From positions 1 through 64,000 of IMG/VR virus record IMGVR_UViG_3300034104_005687: 64,000 bases of DNA; one strand, written 5' to 3'. Shown here in pieces: positions 58,078-64,000 of this stretch; position 1 is the stretch's first letter; each line of letters begins with the position of its first letter. Made by a program: the position numbers and the translations under genes. The DNA is from a virus. Under the pieces are notes generated by a model. It made no database searches and was not told the origin of the DNA. It saw only the letters and a program-made list of their open reading frames with translations.

Positions 58078-59484
58078 TTATGCAGCAGATTCTGCAACAA
58101 CTTCCTTGAAGCCTTTGATAGCTTTTTCAAAAATAGCAATTGCTCTAGCAATATCAGCTCTGCTGGTTTCAATCTGAGCCAATTGTGGTGGAGTAAAGTT
58201 CAATTGGGCTTTGATCAAGTTGGCTTCGCGCAACAGTGACAACAGTACCCCATCAGACGCATTCAAGTCGCTGACCAGTTGTTCCAGCTGTCTGATAGTA
58301 GGAGACAGATTGTTTTCATCAGCGGTTCTGGTCAACGCAAGTCCACGTTTCAAAAAGCCTGGGTATTTTGATTGCTCGGCACTGACTGCATCGCCAAATT
58401 TAACAATATCTACTTTAGGAGCACTGTTATAATTGACTGCAGGCACTTTGGCATTGCCTATTACTCGGCTGCCAGCAGCGTTGAGTGTTTCACGATTCAC
58501 TGTGTCGCTGGCTGGAACAGGTACAATTTCTTGTTTTAACGAGTTTGTGATGTTTTGATTGGCAAAGTCCACTGCAAATGCACCATCACGTGCAACTTTG
58601 TCAAATTGTCCTTTGACGTCAGGTGGCACTGGCAAACCCTTGGCCCAATCTGCAGCAGCCGGTAGATTTTTGGCAGCATTCAACGCTGTGCCCACCAGTG
58701 CAGTGGGAGTCAGAGTGTTGACTGGAACTCCTACTTGTTTGAGTCCTTCTACACCTTTGGACATCAAGCTTTGCTGTATGCTGTTTTGTTTGACTTCAGA
58801 TCCCAACAAATCTGTTAGAGACTTTATACCATCCTTGCCAGTGAACACTGTGGGGCTTTTGAGCACGTCAGTCAGTTTGTTGGCACCGCTTTGTAAATAT
58901 TGTGCTGCTACCCCTGGTTTTAGTATGCCAGCTGATTCTAGTTGGGCGCCATCAAAGCCAAATTTTCCCACGCCTGCTGTGTTTGATACAACGTCGGCTG
59001 CTTGTCCTACCAACTTTGAGGCCTGTGCCATGCCTGCTCGAACATCCACTGATGTCAGATTGCCAATAGGCAATAACGCCGAAGCTTGTTTTGCAAAATC
59101 AGCTGGGTTGATACCGTTGGTTACTGGTATGGTTTTCACAATGTTTGTGACGTTGGTCACAGCCGCACGGGCCACAGAAGTTGCCTGTCCCACCGCTTGT
59201 GAAATTTGCCCTGACACTTGTCCTACTGCATTGTTTAGCACCGCGCCGTTGACGATGCTGGTACTGCCTGTCAGCGACTGTGCCAATTGAGAAGCTGCGC
59301 CAGGCAATCCAGCAGCAGCTTGTTTTGCTGAGTTCAACACATCGCCTGGGTTGAATCCCACAAAACTGCCAGCAGCAGCTTGTTGATCAAATATAGATCG
59401 TGCCTGTGCTTCAGTAAAACCGTCAGGTCCTTTGATGCTAAAGGACTTGGCAGACCCTGGGAGAGTAAAAGTAAATGATGCCAT
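58078..59484 (-). CDS. Virion structural protein, Ala-rich (468 aa)
   Basis: ATG 59484 (MASFTFTLPGSAKSF) is chosen because it follows the upstream gene's stop by one base; a longer frame to 59499 exists. After a short beta start and FTEAQARSIFDQQAAAGSFVGFNPGDVLNSAKQA, the protein is a long Ala/Val/Asn/Gln-rich, mostly helical chain ending in a coiled-coil (TSRADIARAIAIFEKAIKGFKEVVAES). It is a structural protein of the baseplate or tail by position; it could serve as a hub-associated or needle-like component. No enzyme motif. Confidence 0.72.
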   Translation of the reverse strand: MASFTFTLPGSAKSFSIKGPDGFTEAQARSIFDQQAAAGSFVGFNPGDVLNSAKQAAAGLPGAASQLAQSLTGSTSIVNGAVLNNAVGQVSGQISQAVGQATSVARAAVTNVTNIVKTIPVTNGINPADFAKQASALLPIGNLTSVDVRAGMAQASKLVGQAADVVSNTAGVGKFGFDGAQLESAGILKPGVAAQYLQSGANKLTDVLKSPTVFTGKDGIKSLTDLLGSEVKQNSIQQSLMSKGVEGLKQVGVPVNTLTPTALVGTALNAAKNLPAAADWAKGLPVPPDVKGQFDKVARDGAFAVDFANQNITNSLKQEIVPVPASDTVNRETLNAAGSRVIGNAKVPAVNYNSAPKVDIVKFGDAVSAEQSKYPGFLKRGLALTRTADENNLSPTIRQLEQLVSDLNASDGVLLSLLREANLIKAQLNFTPPQLAQIETSRADIARAIAIFEKAIKGFKEVVAESAA

Positions 59485-59485
59485 A

Positions 59486-60991
59486 TCAGTTTGCCACAAT
59501 CTCTACACCGGCAGGAACAGGCGGTGCGCCCGGAGGAGGAGCTGGTGTTCCTTCTTCAAACACAACTTCAACGTCTACACCCTTGTTGTGATATGGATAA
59601 GGTTCATGGGTAGGTGCTCGTCCCACAATGCTTTCTAATTTTTCTTTTTCAACTTGCCAGCCTTTGAGGTTGTCAAAAGTGGTATCATCAAGTTTGGTTT
59701 TTTGCAAGGGTCGTGGCGCTTCCACAGTAGCAGCAGCAGGACCGTTGAGATCAATGCCCCCGGCTTTGAATACCAAACTGTCGCCACCGCCCCAAGATCC
59801 ACCTTGACTGTTGAGAGTCAACGTGCCATCAGCTTTGATGCCAATGGTGGCCTTGCTGTACAGTTTTAGATCTGCTTGTGCTGTAATTGTGGTGTTGACC
59901 ACTGCTTCCATGGTGATGCTGGCATTGGCTTTGACTTTGAAATCTCTCCCAGCATACATGTTGATGTCGCGGTCAGCATGCAAATTAATATCGCCCTGTG
60001 TGCGTATGTTTACAGAATTTGTGCTGAATACATCAACTGTGCCTTCTACGCCTAACTCAATCCAGGTTTGTCCATTGGCATGAATGATGTACAGGAAGTT
60101 TCCTGTGTCATTCATGGTGATCTGATGCCCTTTGGCTGTGCGCAGACGGAACATTTGATTGTTGCCGTCTATATCGCCATCGTCCATGACCAGGGTATGG
60201 CCGCCCATGCGTCCAATTACGCCTATGTCAGCTGGCTTGACTTCTCCTGCATTGAGTTTTTGTCTGATATCTGCAGGTGTTAGTCCGCCTTGATAAATTG
60301 CAGTGCCTGGAGTACTGATACCAAACACAGCAGATGGTGATTCTCGTTGGCTGCTGCTGCGCACAGGGCCGCGTTCAATGTCGTTGTTGAGACCTTGTTG
60401 AAACATAGAGCTTGCTACAACACCATGAACTGGTTTGGCTTGGTCATAGAACCTTCCAGCATTGTCCAACTGCTTGTTGCTGGTGTTGATTTCAGTCACC
60501 GGCAACAGCGGCGAATCAGCAAAGTAGCTTTCTTGATTCTTGTTTCCCACCACATAGTTGGCTGCTGCGCCAATAGCCGGCACCATGTGATTCACACCAT
60601 TTTCAGGAATCACCCCCACATAGTAACCGCCTTCGGTTCTATCGCCGTTGACAAAAAAGCACAGCACTTTGACACCAATGTCTGGAGGTGTAAACCACAT
60701 GCCGTAGCTGTTTTGATTGCCAGGGTATTCGCCTGTGCCAGTGTTGGGTGTTTTGCCTTCAGGTGTGGCGCCATAAAACGGCGGCAGGTATCGAACTCGA
60801 GTCCATTTGTTTGCGTTGTTGATATCTCCAGAGCCGAATGCTTCAATATATACCTGCAGCCGTCCTGACCGTGCAGGGTCAATGTTGTTCATGACTGTGC
60901 CAATAAACGGCCCTGATTCCGCAGGAACACCGCCACGATCTAACTTGTAGTTTGACGGCCGACCTCGACTGCGTTCACTTTCTTGTGCCAT
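59486..60991 (-). CDS. 5: Baseplate hub/spike protein, gp5-like (501 aa)
   Basis: Residues about 25-125 form the OB-fold start (FIGTVMNNIDPARSGRLQVYIEAFG, MWFTPPDIGVKVLCFFVNGDRTEGGYYVG) used by gp5/VgrG proteins. The C-terminal part is a triple beta-helix needle, with short repeats INLHADRDINMYAGRDFKVKA, ITMEAVV and LKLYSKATIGIKADGTLTL. I see no lysozyme-like catalytic segment between them, so it is a spike without an obvious muralytic domain. It punctures the outer membrane after sheath contraction. Confidence 0.85.
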   Translation of the reverse strand: MAQESERSRGRPSNYKLDRGGVPAESGPFIGTVMNNIDPARSGRLQVYIEAFGSGDINNANKWTRVRYLPPFYGATPEGKTPNTGTGEYPGNQNSYGMWFTPPDIGVKVLCFFVNGDRTEGGYYVGVIPENGVNHMVPAIGAAANYVVGNKNQESYFADSPLLPVTEINTSNKQLDNAGRFYDQAKPVHGVVASSMFQQGLNNDIERGPVRSSSQRESPSAVFGISTPGTAIYQGGLTPADIRQKLNAGEVKPADIGVIGRMGGHTLVMDDGDIDGNNQMFRLRTAKGHQITMNDTGNFLYIIHANGQTWIELGVEGTVDVFSTNSVNIRTQGDINLHADRDINMYAGRDFKVKANASITMEAVVNTTITAQADLKLYSKATIGIKADGTLTLNSQGGSWGGGDSLVFKAGGIDLNGPAAATVEAPRPLQKTKLDDTTFDNLKGWQVEKEKLESIVGRAPTHEPYPYHNKGVDVEVVFEEGTPAPPPGAPPVPAGVEIVAN

Positions 60992-61000
60992 TGTTTGTCC

Positions 61001-63502
61001 TTAATAATCTCTTGCGCCTGGTTGCGACGCACTGGGTACAGCTCCGGGTGCTGCAGAGGATGGATTGAGTCTACTATTAGCAGGTGTTTCAATTGGTTGT
61101 CCATTACTACTTACCGGTAGTGGGGGCAACAATCTAGAAACTGGGTTGTTTGCGTTGGGTGCTACAGCAGGAAACTGCCCCGAACTCACTGGGGTAACAG
61201 CAAGGGTTGGTGTTGGCTCCAACCTTGCACTAGGAGATGCCGAACTGGACAATACTGCTGCAGGGTTGTCGGCTTTTCTTGGATCTGCTTGGTCGTTGGC
61301 AGCATTTGGACGATTTGTTTCTGTATCACTTTGATCAGGTTCACTGCCTGTTGCATTACCTGCAGCTGGTCCAGGCACACGATATCGGTACAGTACACCT
61401 TTGATTTTTTGCTGGAATCGTCCTTTGGTAAATTCACTAACAATACCTATAGCTCGATAGATCACGCTTTGACGAGGCTCTCGATCTCCAAAGATATTCT
61501 GTGTTCTTGCATACGGGTCTGCAAGCCCGTTGTTGAGATCATAGTCTTCAGGACGTTGCCACACTATTTCAAACAGCACATCCTGTGTGTCGTAGTTGAT
61601 GGTACCATCACTGGTAAACGGACTATAGTCAACCGCAGTTGGGTTTAGTTCGCCCACAGCAGATCCCTGCTGTATCCAAGCAGGATCTCCAATAATGGTT
61701 ATTTCTCCTTGTCCGTTGTCTGCTGGATTGTACAAGTATTCAGCTGCGTTGGCTGCCAGTTCGTTGGCTTTGCCAGCGGCACCTTGTGCTGATTCTGTAC
61801 TACGAGGTGGAAAATCCACAAACGGCAATTCTCTCTGGCTGGCTGCAAAGTTTGCTCTACTGCGAGCCAATACTGAATTGTCGGCTGAACTGCCGGTCAC
61901 AGTTTGTACATACAGTTTGTTGAAGTTGGCTCTGTAGTCCAGTACCGCAGTGTTCTCACCTGTGAACCAGTAGGGATAACTTTTTACTACACCTCTAAAT
62001 TTGGGCACTGGAAAATACTGACTTTGAAAATCTTGCGGCGTGAAAGGTATAATGGTGTATCTGACTCGATATGCAAAATCATTGCGTTTGGGATCGTAGT
62101 CCAGCTGCTGCACACTCATGGCAATGTGATACCAGGAAAAAGATGTAGTGGTGGCTGTGCTACCAGCTTCTGATCTATCGTCATCGCCTTCGGCAATCAC
62201 TGTGGTGGCCTGGTTGGTGATGTAGTCGGAATTTCTTATGGCTATGTCAATGGCCTGCAACATCTGCATGCCAGCGGTGATGCCTTGATTTCTGCTGTTG
62301 GGATTGACTGCTCCTTTGTCTGGGCTTAGACCGCTGGGATCCTGCTGTGGCGCAGGACCCATGTCAGTGGCTCCTTTGTTGACAGTAGATCCAGGTTTGA
62401 ACAGCGTAGCGTCTCTGATTTTTTCAGCACCGTTGGCAAACACAATTTCATATTCGTCAGCAACATCGGCTCTGCCATCTTTGACCAGTTGTTGTTGATA
62501 GGCATTCATGACACCAACCAGACCAGTTCTCAATGCAGATTTTTGTTGTGCCGCTGATGCATTGGGTGGAGGTGTACCTGCCTGTGCCAATCTAGTGGTC
62601 TCAGCGTTAGACTGGTTTGGATCAGACCTTGCACCAGCAGGAGCACTACCACTGACATTGTTGTCTGCTACGCTGCCTACCAGCAATTCGCCCACAGTCT
62701 GCCCATTGAGTTCATAATCAGCAGTGATGGTGCCGCGTCGTGTGCTGCCGGCCACAATCTGTCCAATAGGCTGACAATCAAACTCATAGCTGACCAGTCT
62801 GGAACTTACTTCCCATTTGATGTCTTTGATTCGGAAAGGAATATATTTTTCAACTATAGCCCTAGAGTCTGACTGTTTGGAGGCCTGGTCAGTAGAAGCC
62901 ACTGCTTGCAGTTTGCCAGTTTTATCATACCCATAAAAACGAATCACCATGAGATAGCACACTGCTGCGTAGTTTATGGCTCCGTTGCGGGTTTTGGGCT
63001 GTAGATCTTGTACAGCTTTGTATATGCAGTCTATCAGGGTAATGTTGGACGGTTCAACCACAGTGAACTTCAACTGGGTTGAACCGTGCGCGGCCATGGT
63101 ACCTTTTCCCAAAGGAATGTTTTCCAGGGTAATGGTATCTATATAAAAGTCATTGGGAAAAAATGGATTGCGTCCTGCATCTGGTGCACCAGCGCCTGCT
63201 GCAGACCCTTGGGGTCCTCCTATGTTGTTGGGTGCACCTCCGCTTTGAAACATCAAATTGTAGCCCGTAATTGATTTTTTTCCTGTGCGTTGAAATGCAG
63301 TAAGCTGAGCCGGAGTCAACATGTAGACCGAAGCCTGATAGCTAGTAGTTTCAAAGCCGTCCAGTATGTTGGGCTGTGGTACAATGGGTTTGTCCGCCGC
63401 AGTCTTTGCTGGGCGCGAGGTAGTAATTACTATTTCGCCAAGGTTGGCTACGTCTGACGTTTGCGGGTTGTCGTCATTGGCTTGATTGTCTGCTACTGAC
63501 AT
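61001..63502 (-). CDS. Baseplate hub-associated structural protein (833 aa)
   Basis: The N-terminus is disordered and rich in Asn/Asp/Pro (MSVADNQANDDNPQTSD), followed by SYQASVYMLTPAQLTAFQRTGK and FYIDTITLENIPLG. The core includes IKDIKWEVSSRLVSYEFDCQPIGQIVAG and a WYHIAMSVQQLDYDPKRNDFAYRVRYTIIPF segment. The last ~120 residues are low complexity (Pro/Ser/Asn-rich). Such proteins occur between gp53 and gp5 in T4-like aquatic phages. Its place in the hub is inferred from gene order. Confidence 0.72.
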   Translation of the reverse strand: MSVADNQANDDNPQTSDVANLGEIVITTSRPAKTAADKPIVPQPNILDGFETTSYQASVYMLTPAQLTAFQRTGKKSITGYNLMFQSGGAPNNIGGPQGSAAGAGAPDAGRNPFFPNDFYIDTITLENIPLGKGTMAAHGSTQLKFTVVEPSNITLIDCIYKAVQDLQPKTRNGAINYAAVCYLMVIRFYGYDKTGKLQAVASTDQASKQSDSRAIVEKYIPFRIKDIKWEVSSRLVSYEFDCQPIGQIVAGSTRRGTITADYELNGQTVGELLVGSVADNNVSGSAPAGARSDPNQSNAETTRLAQAGTPPPNASAAQQKSALRTGLVGVMNAYQQQLVKDGRADVADEYEIVFANGAEKIRDATLFKPGSTVNKGATDMGPAPQQDPSGLSPDKGAVNPNSRNQGITAGMQMLQAIDIAIRNSDYITNQATTVIAEGDDDRSEAGSTATTTSFSWYHIAMSVQQLDYDPKRNDFAYRVRYTIIPFTPQDFQSQYFPVPKFRGVVKSYPYWFTGENTAVLDYRANFNKLYVQTVTGSSADNSVLARSRANFAASQRELPFVDFPPRSTESAQGAAGKANELAANAAEYLYNPADNGQGEITIIGDPAWIQQGSAVGELNPTAVDYSPFTSDGTINYDTQDVLFEIVWQRPEDYDLNNGLADPYARTQNIFGDREPRQSVIYRAIGIVSEFTKGRFQQKIKGVLYRYRVPGPAAGNATGSEPDQSDTETNRPNAANDQADPRKADNPAAVLSSSASPSARLEPTPTLAVTPVSSGQFPAVAPNANNPVSRLLPPLPVSSNGQPIETPANSRLNPSSAAPGAVPSASQPGARDY

Positions 63503-63505
63503 TGT

Positions 63506-63805
63506 TTAGTACCCCAAGACCGATTTCAGTGTGCTTTCTTTGGGCAAGTAAATTTCTTTGCCCACAGTAAAATCCAAAGGAGGCTTGGTCAGCGTATTGG
63601 GATTTCGTTGATAAAACACCCACCACAGTGTGGGTGTGCCATACAGGTCATAGGCCAACAAGTCGGGTCTGTACTGATATGTCAAGTTTATGACAGTTTT
63701 TAAGTCATCACTTTCTTTGGGTATGGGACGATCCACCATGACGTCAAGAAAAAACTGACTGTATGGAGTTGTGTAATAGGGACTGGTTGAGTCGTAGTTG
63801 GCCAT
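63506..63805 (-). CDS. 53: Baseplate wedge protein gp53
   Basis: The 99-residue product carries the gp53 block TYQYRPDLLAYDLYGTPTLWWVFYQRNPNTL, followed by DFTVGKEIYLP, a LysM-like C-terminal unit. gp53 caps the wedge and contacts gp25 and the sheath. Length is about half of T4 gp53 and typical for the aquatic relatives. It starts one base before the upstream stop ends. Confidence 0.92.
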   Translation of the reverse strand: MANYDSTSPYYTTPYSQFFLDVMVDRPIPKESDDLKTVINLTYQYRPDLLAYDLYGTPTLWWVFYQRNPNTLTKPPLDFTVGKEIYLPKESTLKSVLGY

Positions 63806-64000
63806 TACCAGAATCCTTTCTTCAATAAGTTGCCATTGCTGAATTCTTTGACGCTGAACTGTTTGCTGACTTGTGACCTGGTCTGTATGGGCAGTAAGGT
63901 AATGTTCATGTCAATTTTGGTTGGTACATATGTGGCTTGATTCAAGCCGTAGACTGTTGCACGAGTCTGTCCCAGATCTCCTCGAGTGCCTGGCACAGCA
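63805..64000 (-). CDS. 48: Tail-tube cap / baseplate protein, gp48-like (C-terminal part)
   Basis: The gene runs off the right end of the window; no in-window start is trusted (a GTG at 63996 is only a codon). The visible end is YVPTKIDMNITLLPIQTRSQVSKQFSVKEFSNGNLLKKGFW. The strand pattern 'I.LLPIQTRSQVS..FS...F..G.L...G' fits the C-terminus of baseplate tube-initiator proteins of the gp48/gp54 group. Its position directly before gp53 agrees, but the rest of the protein is needed to confirm. Confidence 0.65.
   Translation of the reverse strand, partial: AVPGTRGDLGQTRATVYGLNQATYVPTKIDMNITLLPIQTRSQVSKQFSVKEFSNGNLLKKGFW

Noticed and set aside
58559-59290. A 243-codon plus-strand open frame
   Set aside because: Antisense shadow of the Ala-rich structural gene at 58078-59484; Cys- and Pro-rich without a coherent fold.
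1-64000. tRNA genes, CRISPR arrays, insertion sequences and attachment sites
   Set aside because: No cloverleaf-sized gaps, no spaced direct repeats, and no transposase or integrase reading frame were found by reading; gene-free gaps are all under 300 bp.

Overview
This window is the genome of a contractile-tailed, T4-type bacteriophage, seen from its small early-type genes through a sugar-modification region into the baseplate and tail-fibre genes. The tail genes run gp48-like, gp53, a hub structural protein, gp5-like, a structural protein, gp25, gp6-like, then a 4900-residue gp7-like protein. Together with T4-type late promoter boxes (TATAAATA or GATAAATA) on the same strand, they place it near the marine and freshwater T4-like myoviruses, cyanophage-like in gene content. 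The host cannot be read from the window: there are no photosynthesis genes and no tRNAs that I can see.

Layout. Positions 1-561 (+) hold the end of an HD-like protein and two small conserved phage proteins. Position 550-1716 (-) is the first of five paralogous glycosyltransferase-like proteins. Positions 1848-11342 (+) form the early or middle region. It carries near-perfect sigma70 promoters (TTGACT/TTGACC, 17 bp, TATAAT), a MoxR-type AAA+ ATPase and its VWA/metallopeptidase-like partner, many small proteins, ThyX, and a sugar epimerase with a PLP aminotransferase. Position 11314-15117 (-) is a 1267-residue protein made of about eleven 61-69-residue repeats that look like copies of the core of its own C-terminal glycosyltransferase-like domain. 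Positions 15116-18432 (+) hold two more glycosyltransferase paralogues and an amidinotransferase.

Positions 18427-35590 (-) are one tightly overlapping run of 19 genes. It encodes five radical SAM proteins, two more TEK-motif glycosyltransferase-like proteins, three GT-A-like transferases, a GDP-mannose 3,5-epimerase-like enzyme, an SGNH-like hydrolase, a carbamoyltransferase, a 2-oxoglutarate/Fe(II) oxygenase, a conserved 33-residue mini-protein and several unknowns. A sigma70-like promoter just after the terminator of the structural genes appears to drive it. Positions 35645-64000 (-) are the late structural genes, read from the right end towards the terminator at 35622-35641.

The best candidate for an undescribed system is the combined 9-35 kb region. 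It reads as a phage-encoded pathway that builds or decorates an unusual glycan or small molecule, using amidino, amino, carbamoyl, hydroxyl and radical-SAM chemistry, with the large repeat protein as an unexplained component. Its product and target (host envelope, virion or DNA) are not determined by the sequence.
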